From: an uncultured Dorea sp.
Lineage (GTDB): Bacteria > Bacillota > Clostridia > Lachnospirales > Lachnospiraceae
Direction: 5' to 3'
DNA length: 64,000 nt
NCBI GenBank assembly: GCA_910584615.1
Contig: CAJUAM010000014.1
Coordinates: 1 to 64,000 of the forward strand
The number at the start of each line of letters is the position of its first letter. The first letter of the stretch is position 1. The notes under the pieces were generated by a model. It was not told the origin of the DNA. It saw only the letters and a program-made list of their open reading frames with translations, and searched no databases. Below are positions 24,639 to 34,400 of this stretch, one piece after another. Made by a program: the position numbers and the translations under genes.

Positions 24639-26000
24639 TTAGTTTAATTTTACATTTATATAACTTCTCCCGGAAAGTGTCTTGTTAAAACAGATACTGC
24701 ACAGTATGATCACACACCCAACAGCAAATCCCCACCAGTTAAAGACTGCGGTCAGGATCAACAGCTCAAGCCGCATAAACTTAAGCGCATACCCCAGTTC
24801 AAAGTTAGGCTGCGTATAGTTTGCCACTGCCACAAACGCCATGTAAAGCATTACTTCTGCGTTGAACCATCCGGATTTTACCGAAAACTCACCCATGACC
24901 AGACCTGCGATCACGCTGAGGGGCGTACTCAGCATACTTGGCGTATTAAGTGCCGCAAGCCTCAATCCGTCAATAGCAATCTCCAGGATCAGCAGCTGGA
25001 AGATAAGCGGGATATTCACTGTATCCTTCACCGCCACAAAAGCAAAGACCTTCGGCAGCCAGTTTAAATTCTGCATAAAAAGTAAAAATACCGGTGTCAG
25101 AAACACAGTCATGATCGTGATCAGGCCGCGGGCAAACTTAAGGTACACATTCGTAAGAGTAGGAAAATAATAGTCATTTGCCTCTTCGATCATATCAAGA
25201 ATAGAAGTCGGCAGTATCATGGCAGAAGGAGAGTTATCCACAAGGATGACTACTTTGCCTTCCAAAAGACATGCCGTTGCCGTATCCGGACGTTCCGTGA
25301 ATTTGAATTTTGGAAAGGGATTGTACCATTTTCTTTTAAAAAGGCATTCTGCAAGACTCTGCTGGTTCATGCGAAGAGCATCTGTACTGATATTTTCTAT
25401 CCGTTTTTTCACCGTATCAAGAAGCTCCCTGTCTACTCGGTCCTCCATATAACAGATCGCTACATCTGTCCGGGAACTGTCCCCTACTTCTGTCATCTCC
25501 ATGACTAAGTGCGGATCACGTATCCTTCTTCTCATCATAGCCGTATTAAACACAATAGTCTCCACAAAACCATCTCTGGATCCCCGAAGCGACTTATCTT
25601 TATCAGGCTCTTCAACACTTCTGGCCGGATAAGTGCGGCAATCAATAGCAATACACGCCTCATACCCTTCTACAAAAAGGCAGGTCACACCAGAGAGCAC
25701 ATTTTTCAGTATCATGTCAAAGTCGCCGATAACATCTACCTCCACATAAGGGACACACGCTCTGGAAAACGCAGTCGCATCTACAGGCATATCCTCCTCA
25801 GTAACTTTCATAAAGGAATCCATGATCTTTAACATCGTCTCATCTTTCATAAACCCATCTATAAAATAGAAGGACGCCGCACGTCCTCCTATATAAATAT
25901 CCCTCTGGATAATATCAAAACTGTCCTTCACAGGAAGTATTTTATTCATATATGCTGTATTTTCTTCTCTCGAAGCTGTTACCTTTTTCATATCCGGCAT
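24639..26000 (-). CDS. spoVAF: Spore germination protein, SpoVAF/GerA-A family
   Basis: 453 aa. Large soluble N-terminal part (about 1-290) followed by four or five spans and a short tail, the GerA A-subunit layout. Blocks IGGRAASFYFIDGFMKDE, CLLEGKVVILVDNSPSAMIL and LNTPSMLSTPLSVIAGLVMG match SpoVAF, an accessory to the SpoVA dipicolinate channel and a germinosome component with FigP/YqhR-type partners. RBS GGAGGGATATAG precedes ATG. Not next to other spoVA genes here. It shows the host forms spores; expression in the forespore is expected from the family. Confidence 0.85.
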   Translation of the reverse strand: MPDMKKVTASREENTAYMNKILPVKDSFDIIQRDIYIGGRAASFYFIDGFMKDETMLKIMDSFMKVTEEDMPVDATAFSRACVPYVEVDVIGDFDMILKNVLSGVTCLFVEGYEACIAIDCRTYPARSVEEPDKDKSLRGSRDGFVETIVFNTAMMRRRIRDPHLVMEMTEVGDSSRTDVAICYMEDRVDRELLDTVKKRIENISTDALRMNQQSLAECLFKRKWYNPFPKFKFTERPDTATACLLEGKVVILVDNSPSAMILPTSILDMIEEANDYYFPTLTNVYLKFARGLITIMTVFLTPVFLLFMQNLNWLPKVFAFVAVKDTVNIPLIFQLLILEIAIDGLRLAALNTPSMLSTPLSVIAGLVMGEFSVKSGWFNAEVMLYMAFVAVANYTQPNFELGYALKFMRLELLILTAVFNWWGFAVGCVIILCSICFNKTLSGRSYINVKLN

Positions 26001-26083
26001 CTATATCCCTCCACTCGTTTTTAGTTAGGATATCCAAGTTGCCGAAAAATATGTACCTTATGCAAATTCCATCTATACCGCAT

Positions 26084-26599
26084 TTACTTTGTAGTACTTC
26101 CGAACCCTCCGTTTCTGCTCTCTGTCACATGATCATCAAATGTAATACCATATTCCATAAAAATACCCTGCATAAATCCACTCCCCGTCTCAATCCGGAC
26201 AGTCTTGCCTTCCTTTGTGTCATTCGTAATCTTTGCAAAAATATGTCCTTCATTATCAGAATCATAATAATCACTGTCAATGATCCCGACGGTATTATTA
26301 AGCTGAAGACGGTATTTAAAACCAAGCCCGCTTCTCGGATAACAGGTAAGCACCCAGTCCGGCTCCATCCTCACCCGGATTCCGGTAGGAAGCTTTACTG
26401 TCTCTCCCGGTTTCAGCGTAAGATCTACCGGCGCGAAAAAATCATAACCTGCAGAACCTGATGTAGCTCTGACTGGTATCTTTACATTCTCATACACTTC
26501 CTTTATATCTCTCTCCTCAGACTTTCCAAAGCAATCCTCAAACCCTTCTTTAAACTGTTTAAAACTTACTTTTTCAAACAGCGCGATCCGCTTTGCCAT
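26084..26599 (-). CDS. dUTPase-like (dUTP diphosphatase/dCTP deaminase superfamily) protein
   Basis: 171 aa. Trimeric dUTPase-fold motifs in order: SAGYDFFAP (1), PRSGLGFK (2), GIIDSDYYDSDNEGHIF (3) and Phe-containing NGGFGSTTK (5). dUTPase removes dUTP and supplies dUMP. Insertions around motif 3 (YYDSDNE) and a long N-terminus differ from housekeeping Dut (about 145 aa) and resemble phage-like or Firmicute variants. The start is ATG 26599, 8 bases after AAGGAGG. Monocistronic. Confidence 0.85.
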   Translation of the reverse strand: MAKRIALFEKVSFKQFKEGFEDCFGKSEERDIKEVYENVKIPVRATSGSAGYDFFAPVDLTLKPGETVKLPTGIRVRMEPDWVLTCYPRSGLGFKYRLQLNNTVGIIDSDYYDSDNEGHIFAKITNDTKEGKTVRIETGSGFMQGIFMEYGITFDDHVTESRNGGFGSTTK

Positions 26600-26740
26600 G
26601 CCGTTGTTCCTCCTTTTTTCTCTTTGTATATTTCTAAAATCCATTTTGTTATCCTGATCGCAAAAATCAACAAGCTTATCTTATCACTCCAGCCTTTTTC
26701 CGTCAATGTTCCTTCTTGCTCATATCTTTCCCCGCCATAC

Positions 26741-26770
26741 ACAAAAAAGAGCCATAAGGCTCTTTTTTGT
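26741..26770. terminator. Bidirectional terminator downstream of the AGCS gene
   Basis: 13-bp perfect stem ACAAAAAAGAGCC / GGCTCTTTTTTGT, 4-base loop. Serves the AGCS gene on the minus strand; works on both strands. Confidence 0.9.
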
Positions 26771-26790
26771 AAATATTATATTGTTTTATG

Positions 26791-28167
26791 CTATTTTTTA
26801 ACAACCGGAACCGGAGTATCATCTTTCGCATCCAGATCATTGATATATCTTCTCGTATCACCTACCATCTGATTAGAAAGAAGCAACACCGCAACTAAAT
26901 TCGGTATCGCCATCAGAGCATTCAGCGTATCCGCGATCAGCCATACAAGGTCAAGAGCTGCTACCGGAGCGATAACTGCTACTGCGATATAAAGGATACG
27001 ATACGGGATCAGACCCATCTTTCCTGCAAAATATTCCACACAGCGTTCGCCGTAATATGCCCATCCAAGAATCGTTGAATACGCAAACGAAATGATACCA
27101 AGCGTAAGGATAATAGGCCCGATTACCGGAATCTGCCCAAAAGCTAACGAAGTAAGAACTCCGCCGTTGTCAATCTGGTCAGCATTGATGCCCGGATTCT
27201 TCATGATCGTCGTAACAAGTACAAGACCGGTCATCGCACATACTACTACTGTATCCCAGAATGTTCCTGTAGAGGAAACAAGCGCCTGACGGACCGGATT
27301 CCTTGTCTGTGCAGCTGCCGCCGCGATCGGCGCAGAACCAAGACCAGACTCATTGGAAAACAGACCTCTGGCAACTCCATACTGGATCGCCATCCTGATT
27401 CCTGTTCCCACAAGACCGCCTGCTGCTGCTCCCGGAGTAAACGCCAGCTTACAGATCGTTGAAAGCGCCGGAATAATAAAGTCATAATTCATGCCAAGTA
27501 TGATAATACAGCCAAGTACATAGAAAGCTGCCATGATCGGAACAAGTCTCTCACACACACTTGCGATTGATTTGATACCGCCGAGGATTACGATCGCAGT
27601 AAGAACCGCGACAATAACACCGACAAGCCAAAGCGGTATTCCAAAATTCTGTTTACATACAGTGGCAATCGCGTTCACCTGTGTCGCGCATCCGATACCA
27701 AAGGAAGCAAATCCCGCAAGCACAGCAAAGACCATGCCCAGCCATTTCATATTAAGGCCTCTTTCCAGCGCATACATCGCGCCGCCCTGCATACGTCCGT
27801 CTTCTGTCTTAACTCTGTATTTTACAGCTATGTAGGACTCGGCGTACTTAGTAGCGATTCCGAATACACCAGTAAGCCAGCACCACAGCACCGCCCCCGG
27901 ACCGCCCATGGCAATCGCCGTACCAACACCGATGATGTTACCGGTACCGATAGTCGCCGCCAATGCTGTCGTCAAGGCACCGAAGTTTGATACCTCTCCT
28001 TCCGCATCCGGATCTTTCGTCACTGACAGTCTGATACCTTTTCCTATCGTATGCCTCTGGATAAACCCCGTCCTGATGGTCAGAAACACATGTGTTCCCA
28101 ATAATAGGATGATCATTGCCCAGCCCCATACGAGACCATTAATTTTTCCAACAATATCTGCTAACAT
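26791..28167 (-). CDS. Alanine/glycine:cation symporter, AGCS family
   Basis: 458 aa, about 11 spans. Family blocks: TKDPDAEGEVSNFGALTTAL, AATIGTGNIIGVGTAIAMGG, and QYGVARGLFSNESGLGSAPI (the AGCS signature near 270). Imports alanine or glycine with Na+ or H+. ATG follows AAGGGGAACAAG. Strong promoter at 28226-28254 and a CodY-like palindrome 325 bp upstream suggest nutrient control. No glycine riboswitch is visible in the leader. Terminator follows. Confidence 0.94.
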   Translation of the reverse strand: MLADIVGKINGLVWGWAMIILLLGTHVFLTIRTGFIQRHTIGKGIRLSVTKDPDAEGEVSNFGALTTALAATIGTGNIIGVGTAIAMGGPGAVLWCWLTGVFGIATKYAESYIAVKYRVKTEDGRMQGGAMYALERGLNMKWLGMVFAVLAGFASFGIGCATQVNAIATVCKQNFGIPLWLVGVIVAVLTAIVILGGIKSIASVCERLVPIMAAFYVLGCIIILGMNYDFIIPALSTICKLAFTPGAAAGGLVGTGIRMAIQYGVARGLFSNESGLGSAPIAAAAAQTRNPVRQALVSSTGTFWDTVVVCAMTGLVLVTTIMKNPGINADQIDNGGVLTSLAFGQIPVIGPIILTLGIISFAYSTILGWAYYGERCVEYFAGKMGLIPYRILYIAVAVIAPVAALDLVWLIADTLNALMAIPNLVAVLLLSNQMVGDTRRYINDLDAKDDTPVPVVKK

Positions 28168-28225
28168 CTTGTTCCCCTTTCTTTCTCATTCTTTTAGTGT
28201 CATACCTGTGTCATCTCTCTATTAT

Positions 28226-28254
28226 ATTGTATCTCAATTTTTTCTATATATCAA
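28226..28254 (-). promoter_or_regulatory. Sigma-A promoter of the AGCS gene
   Basis: TTGATA (rc 28249-28254), 17-base spacer, TACAAT (rc 28226-28231), about 58 bases before the start. Confidence 0.7.
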
Positions 28255-28490
28255 TCATTGTTATAAAATTGACGCACTATTCGTCATAATTACCATTAAA
28301 TCAAGATTTTTCTTGCACTTGAATATTGTTAATCGTATAACTATCCCCATATAACAAGCAATTATTTAGTCAGTATTTTGCCTTATCATTTTTTATTCAT
28401 TTTTATATTTGTAAAAAATACACAATTCTTACAAATCCTTGATATATTTTATTGTCAAACTGTTAAAACACATTTCGACATTTTATTCTG
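28255..28490. other. AT-rich spacer upstream of the AGCS promoter
   Basis: No gene and no recognisable RNA structure. Several AT-rich -10/-35-like hexamers occur; none is convincing. The CodY-like box follows at 28491. Confidence 0.5.
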
Positions 28491-28505
28491 AATTTTCAGA
28501 AAATT
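28491..28505. promoter_or_regulatory. Perfect CodY-box-like palindrome
   Basis: AATTTTCAGAAAATT matches the CodY consensus AATTTTCWGAAAATT at all 15 positions. It lies in the intergenic region upstream of the AGCS amino-acid symporter, far from the nearest promoter found. CodY represses amino-acid uptake when branched-chain amino acids and GTP are plentiful; whether this genome has codY is not visible here. Confidence 0.5.
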
Positions 28506-28560
28506 GACTTTATTTTTGTATCTATTTTAAACTGTTTTTATTCATCATACTCTTCACTAA

Positions 28561-28603
28561 AAACGGAACAAAACGGCAGATCATCTGCCGCCCTGTTCCG
28601 TTT
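28561..28603 (-). terminator. Terminator overlapping the 3' end of the flippase-like gene
   Basis: Two-part stem: outer AAACGGAACA / TGTTCCGTTT, inner CGGCAGA / TCTGCCG, with an AAA/CCC internal loop. On the minus strand it is followed by TTTTTAG. The inner stem includes the last codons. Confidence 0.85.
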
Positions 28604-29642
28604 CTCTGATTCCAAGATCTATTTTCTTCCTGCTAAAATTTACTGCGCAGAATATGATAAGTCCAATCACCATCACTGCGTAAAAACTGATCCCTCTCGT
28701 AATGCACATAGATGCCGTAAGATATTTCCCTGTAAATATACTGTCAAACACACTCTGATACATTGCCTCTGTGATCCCCTGAGCCCCGGGAACCGGCAAC
28801 ATATCCACCGCAATATATACCGACGCCTGCACAAACACTATATCCATCATTGCCGCGCCCGAAAGTCCCAGCCCCCGGTATACTACATATGTCAGCGCAA
28901 ATACTGTAAATCTCTGCAGAAATGTGCTGATCAGTATGACAGACACCATCCCTTTATGTTCCCGCAAAAAACTCACCGTTCCCTGATAACCTGATAAAAA
29001 CTGTTCTACCTTATCCCGTCTTGCTTCGGACTTTTTCAGGATTCTTAAGCTTACCAGCATATCTTCCGCTTTTCTAAGAAAAGCCCGGATGATCCCCGGC
29101 GAGAACATCACCGCCAAAAGAACCGCTACTAATGCCGTATTCAAAAACAGTCCTAAAAAATACAGCCCATAATATCTCCCAAGGTATTCCTTAAGAGGCA
29201 CTCTCCAGAAAAGCACAATCCCTGCTCCTATAAGCACAAGTACCAGTTTATACACAACAGCCACCGTCATAAGCACCACAGAAGAACCCGAAAGCGAATA
29301 CCCGTCTTTTTTCATATAATAAAGCTGCATAGGCTGTCCTCCTGTAGCAGAAGGCGTCAGCCCCGAGAAGAAAAAACCGATAAAAGAATAAGAAATGCAG
29401 CGAAAAAGTACTGTCCGCTCCCCTATCCCTCTCAGCAGATACCAGATCATAAAACCTTCTGCCGCCACGAACAGTACCGCCAGAAAAAGCGCCGCCGCCA
29501 TATACTCTTCGTCCATATCCCTGACAGCCCCTATCGTCTTCTCAAAATCCTGATTCTCAAACACGTGCCAGAAGGTCAATATCATGACTGCCATAAAAAT
29601 TCCCGCATTAAAGATAAGTTTTCCTACGCTCTTCTCATTCAT
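28581..29642 (-). CDS. Flippase-like integral membrane protein (UPF0104/LPG synthase TM region)
   Basis: 353 aa with about 8 spans, the AglD/YbhN/MprF-N-terminal type. Marks: YSFIGFFFSGLTPSATGGQP (about 84-103), PMQLYYMKKDGYS and the late LPVPGAQGITEAMYQSVF. Family members flip or hold lipid-linked products; the C-terminal lysyl-transferase domain of MprF is absent. Overlaps the amidase-like gene by 8 bp as the third gene of a GT2-amidase-flippase operon, which suggests work on a surface glycolipid or teichoic acid-like polymer. The substrate is an inference. Confidence 0.85.
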   Translation of the reverse strand: MNEKSVGKLIFNAGIFMAVMILTFWHVFENQDFEKTIGAVRDMDEEYMAAALFLAVLFVAAEGFMIWYLLRGIGERTVLFRCISYSFIGFFFSGLTPSATGGQPMQLYYMKKDGYSLSGSSVVLMTVAVVYKLVLVLIGAGIVLFWRVPLKEYLGRYYGLYFLGLFLNTALVAVLLAVMFSPGIIRAFLRKAEDMLVSLRILKKSEARRDKVEQFLSGYQGTVSFLREHKGMVSVILISTFLQRFTVFALTYVVYRGLGLSGAAMMDIVFVQASVYIAVDMLPVPGAQGITEAMYQSVFDSIFTGKYLTASMCITRGISFYAVMVIGLIIFCAVNFSRKKIDLGIRETEQGGR

Positions 29643-30204
29643 AGACAGAGACTCCTTTTATTGCGCTTACACTTCCGAGATCCGACGCAATCTCTGACAG
29701 TTCCCCTTCAAAGACTACCCGCGTTTTTCTGCTCTCATAAAAGTCTTTCGGCGTTACAAGAGAAAAATGCTTATCCGAAATACAGATACCATTTTCCTGT
29801 AAAAGTCTTGCTATGTATGAAGAACAAGTATATTGATCCTTTATGTAAAAAGGAAGTCCAAGCACAAGAAAGGGTAAAGCCAAAACCGCATAATGGATAT
29901 GGTATCTTCTTTGATAATCGTCTTTAAGCTTTTCCATAATATTTCTTTTTTGCCCGCTGGTACACTCAAGTTCACAGATCCGGTAATATGCTTTTGGAAA
30001 AACACGCAGTATCTTATACTTATCCTCCCTCTCAAAGCCTGCAAGGATAGGTATCGCCGGATTTCTTCTTCCCACACTGTATGCTTCCGCAACTTTCATA
30101 TCAGCAGCAATCACCACATGGACATATCTCTGCTTCAGAAAACGCCGGATCAGCGACGCGAAAAACCCAGGTGTGTCAACAAGCGCTATGTATATATGTG
30201 TCAT
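29635..30204 (-). CDS. Permuted papain-like (YiiX/C92-type) hydrolase
   Basis: 189 aa. His29 in YVHVVIAAD and Cys127 in QYTCSSYIARLLQ, with the His before the Cys, give the circularly permuted NlpC/P60-like layout of YiiX/YebB (C92) proteins. A hydrophobic stretch at about 105-121 (YAVLALPFLVLGLPFYI) suggests membrane association. Probably an amidase or acyl hydrolase of cell-envelope material. 15 bp after the glycosyltransferase and overlapping the flippase-like gene by 8 bp, so cotranscribed and translationally coupled. Confidence 0.7.
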   Translation of the reverse strand: MTHIYIALVDTPGFFASLIRRFLKQRYVHVVIAADMKVAEAYSVGRRNPAIPILAGFEREDKYKILRVFPKAYYRICELECTSGQKRNIMEKLKDDYQRRYHIHYAVLALPFLVLGLPFYIKDQYTCSSYIARLLQENGICISDKHFSLVTPKDFYESRKTRVVFEGELSEIASDLGSVSAIKGVSVYE

Positions 30205-30218
30205 ATGTTGTATTCCTT

Positions 30219-31268
30219 CTATTGAAATTTGTATATTTTTCTGGCAATCCGGTATCCGTCCACCGTAGCCTTTCTTCCTATCTTTCCCGGAAGGTTCGTA
30301 AGACCGCAGAGAGTCGTGAACCGAAGCCGCCAGTATAATCCCGGATTCTCATCTTTGAGATCCGTCCAGAGCCTGACATGGCGGTTCTTCGCTTCCTCAT
30401 CCCCCTTAAGCAGCAGATGTACGGAAGAGATCGCCATCATGATCGAGATATTCCGGCACATATAATTGGCAAGCTTCGGATGAAGCTTTCTGACTTCATT
30501 CAAATCCGTGCATTCCGCCACGATCTTCGTTACTTTTATCTGTTGTTCTATCCTTTTGATCATGACCTTCTCATTGACAGACTGGTCCCCTCTCCCAAGA
30601 TAATACTGGTACAGATCCAGATTCATATAATAAAGTGTCTCCACAAATGGAAGCGGACGGTAAGCAAAGATATTATCCACATAAAATGTATGCTCAGGCA
30701 GCACAGTCCCGGATTTTTTAAGTACCTTTGTCCGGTATATCAGCGCATGCATGATCAGGTACTGGGAAGGTCTGAAGCTTCCCATATCATCCCATGTCAG
30801 CATCTTTCGCTCAGGGAACACATTTGTGTATCTCATAGTCTTTTTTGTCCCTTCATCCAGATGATTATATGTATAGTTGCACACAATCAAATCCGGACAG
30901 ACATTCCTTTTTTCTGATTCTTCCTGCTCACACCACTCTTTTATCTGTTCTAAAATTTCTCTGTACGCATTTTCTTCCAACCAGTCATCAGAATCAACTA
31001 CTTTAAAATATTTTCCTTCGGCATTCTCTATTCCTGCATTTACACCGGAGCCGTGCCCTCCATTTTCCTTATGTATCACCTTTACTGTATCTGGAAAACG
31101 CCTGACATAATCGTCTGCGATCTCTCCTGTCCGGTCAGTGGAACCGTCATTCACGACAATAATCTCTACATGCTCCATCAATCCCGCAGGCAGGATCATC
31201 GAATCAAGACACCTCTCCAGATACTGTTCCGAATTATAGCTTGGTATTGTAATCGTCAGATATTTCAT
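30219..31268 (-). CDS. Glycosyltransferase family 2
   Basis: 349 aa. GT-A fold start MKYLTITIPSYNSEQYLERC, nucleotide-binding IIVVNDGSTDRTGEIAD and the metal-binding DSDDWLEE (about 96-103, DxD type); Gly-rich NGGHGSGVNAGIE between them. Inverting transferase that adds a sugar to a lipid or polymer acceptor on the cytoplasmic side. First gene of a three-gene operon with the papain-like hydrolase and the flippase-like protein. Acceptor unknown. Confidence 0.92.
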   Translation of the reverse strand: MKYLTITIPSYNSEQYLERCLDSMILPAGLMEHVEIIVVNDGSTDRTGEIADDYVRRFPDTVKVIHKENGGHGSGVNAGIENAEGKYFKVVDSDDWLEENAYREILEQIKEWCEQEESEKRNVCPDLIVCNYTYNHLDEGTKKTMRYTNVFPERKMLTWDDMGSFRPSQYLIMHALIYRTKVLKKSGTVLPEHTFYVDNIFAYRPLPFVETLYYMNLDLYQYYLGRGDQSVNEKVMIKRIEQQIKVTKIVAECTDLNEVRKLHPKLANYMCRNISIMMAISSVHLLLKGDEEAKNRHVRLWTDLKDENPGLYWRLRFTTLCGLTNLPGKIGRKATVDGYRIARKIYKFQ

Positions 31269-31396
31269 TTCTTTTGTCCTTTCTGCTTTGATTCTCTTAT
31301 GTTTTAAATAAATATATCTTAAAAATCTTAAGAGAAAGATTTCAAAAAACGAAAGAAAAACAAAAGATTATAAAATAATATACAGATGCCCAAAAG

Positions 31397-31440
31397 GAAA
31401 GCACCGCAGAAAGACATATATCCTTTCTGCCAGTGCTTTT
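31397..31440 (-). terminator. Terminator of the metalloprotease gene
   Basis: Outer stem AAGCAC / GTGCTT and inner GCAGAAAG / CTTTCTGC; in minus orientation followed by TTTCCTTTT. Confidence 0.75.
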
Positions 31441-31445
31441 ATTGA

Positions 31446-34400
31446 TTATTTTACCTTTACTTTTACCTTTTTAGACAAACCATTCCGGGCAATACAGTAT
31501 ACTGTACAAGTGCCGCGTTTTTTACTGGTGATAACCCCTTTCGAAGATACTTTCGCAATGGATGTATTAGATGAGACGTAACGTACTTTTTTCTCAGCCT
31601 TCTTAACATTCTTTCCTGTTACATTCACACTGAGTTTGTATTTTTTACCCTTCTTTATACTCACACTTGTCTTCTTGGGTCTTATCTTTGAAGGATTGCC
31701 GTATTTTCCTCCTTTTGTAATGCTGTAGACAGACAGGGATTTGGCCAGAGTCGTCTTCTTTTTACCGGACTTTTTATATGCTTTGACATAATACTTATAC
31801 TGTTTTCCCTTTTTTAACTTTTTATGCTTCCATTGAACTGTCTTTTTGCCGACTGTCCGCAAACGCTTATACTTTCCGTCAGATCTTGCTCCGTATATTT
31901 CATATCCATCGGCTGATTTCACTGAATTCCAACGGATCGTATTTGAAGTTTTGTCAGAAGACACTTTGCAAAGAAGCAGTTTCGGCTCCGCTTCTTTCTT
32001 AGCTGTTCCTGTACTTGGCTTAGCTGTTCCTGTACTCGGCTTAGTCGTTCCTGTACTTGGCTTAGCTGTTCCTGTACTCGGCTTAGTTGTTCCTGTACTT
32101 GGCTTAGTTGCTCCTGTGCTTGGCGGAGTCGTTCCTGTACTTGGCGGAGTCGTTCCTGTACTTGGCGGAGTCGTTGGTTTGGTCGTTCCTGTATCCGGCG
32201 GGGTCGTCGGTTTAGTCGTTCCCGTATCTGGATTTTCCGGCTTAACAGTGCCTGAGTCTCCCGGTTTTTCCGGTTCTGTAACTCCTGGTTTTTCCGGATC
32301 CGTACCGTCAGGTTCCGTGGAGGGGGGGACGGGATCACCATAGATAGATTCACTGAAATCCTCTGTCTGAATCAAATATGCTTTGAATATTTCCTGTTTC
32401 AGACGTTCAACCTGCGTCGCCTGCGCGCGAATATTATTAGCGCCGCCCGGCAATACATTAACATTTACCAGATCACTCTCTACAGCCTCTTTCATCAGCA
32501 GACGCATTTCTTCAAAGGTGTTGACCGTAACAGATTTGTCTTTCCATGTAATCGTAACAGGCTTTAACCTGTTGGTTTTTTCGATTCTTCTCTGAAACAT
32601 TGCCTTTTTAAAATCAGCCATCGTTCCATAAGCACCGCCAAATATCTTTCCTAATATATATTGATCCGACAGGATCACTCCATCCGATTTGGCAGATTCT
32701 TTATATTGGTTGGATATATAAGGAACCATGCCTTCATAATATCCATATTCAGCAAGCAGTTCAAACGCCTGCCGGCGTATCATCACATCGCCGCTTACAC
32801 CTTTGTCATTCTGCACTCCCGCATAGTTAGCGCTAAAGAGAGGAACGACATAATAACCGTTGTCCGCCAAAGTTCCTGTCGTCTTTGTACCGTCAACCTC
32901 ATAACGGGATACGATGATACTTTCACGGATCAGGTCATCGACAGTGTTCAGTCCCTTTGCCTCATCCACAGTCAGCTCTCTTACCGAATCCAGTTTGTCT
33001 ACGGATCCTGCTTCTCCCCGATTAGGTCTTTTCTCTGGCTCTGTATCCTCAGTCTGCTCAAGCTTATGGAACCATTTCTTTTTTTCTTCCGCGCTTTTTG
33101 TAAGTATGATATCTGCTTCAGCATAATCCAGGGTATAGATAACATCCAGGATACCGCTCATATAGTCCTTAAGATCTTTTTCACTTTGGAACCGCTCAGG
33201 CTGACCGTTATGATACCGGTCGCCGTCAGACTGGCGGTCATAGATTACATTCAGGTTAAAAGCAGGCGGGTCATTCAGCTCATATGGCTCAAACATTCCT
33301 GTAGTATAAACCTCTCCCCCCATACCATCCCGCAAACCGTGTCCATTTAGCAGTGTCTCAGAAACAAGCATATGTGTCAATTCATGAGCATACGTTGCAA
33401 ATCCGCGTTCCGTTAATGCCTTTGATGCATAATAACGAAGACGCGTGCCCTCCGCCACACCGTCCGCAAACATATAAGAACCATACAAATTCAAAGGCGC
33501 AAAAAATTCCCTGACACCCCTCGATGCATTCTCTCCAAATTTATCCGACCACTCACTCTGCGCACTTGCACTGGGGTTATTGGAATCAATCCGCATACTA
33601 TCCACAACAACGCCACCGAGCAGCAGTTCTCCGCTCTTTTCCGGTTTTACGATCCGATGCCAGAAGTCAATAAAAGCACGCTGCTGATTGGCAGCTTCCT
33701 CCAGCTGCTTACGGAACTTTTCCTTCAGCTGCTCATAACGTGCCAGATCCGTCCCTTTTGCTGTCCTGTCTATATAGCAGTCTACGATTCCGTATGTGAC
33801 AGTAGCAGAATTTGCAATCACATAAACACTGTCTTCTGATGCAGTAAGCAGCGGCAGAATGTAGGCACGGGTGAGTGTATTATCATACAGTCTTCTGTAC
33901 AGGCTCTTCCCTTTACTGTCCCAGTCAGAAGACTTCTCCAGTATATACGCACCGCTCTCCTGCAAAAACCACTCATCCAGCGAAGTATCCGGCATCCACT
34001 TCTGCCTCTTACTCTCCAGATAATCTCCTAATGTATAAACACCCTCAATAAACGGTCTAAACATATAATTAAACACACTGTCATCAGCATTCTTAGAAAT
34101 TTTTAATCGATCTCCACCTGCCTGCCCGACATATATCAACCAATCTAAAATATCCTCTATCCCATTTCTTGGTGCATATGGTGTCCATTTATAAAAAAGT
34201 TCATCTTTAAAATTCTTCTCTCCCATATTGAAATCATAAAGCCGTTCAAAATAAGTAATTCCAAGCAGCAGTTTTTCTTTATTCTGCCGTATCTTACTGG
34301 CATAAAAATCTACTCCTTTAGGTTCCCAACCCTCAGCGTTATCAGCCACTCCCCGGATGATCTCTTCAATATTTCCCTGGACTTCTGCAAATGTCTCTTC

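Noticed and set aside
28168..28560. Possible glycine riboswitch before the AGCS symporter
   Set aside because: The leader after the mapped promoter is about 50 bases and lacks any glycine-aptamer-like core; the upstream spacer is plain AT-rich DNA.
31998..32165. Regular repeats that could suggest a CRISPR array
   Set aside because: Repeats are contiguous without spacers and code in frame inside a gene.
31846..32353. Long open frames on both strands over the Thr/Pro repeat of the protease
   Set aside because: They only mirror the 21-bp tandem repeat; the protease frame has signal peptide, catalytic motif and terminator.
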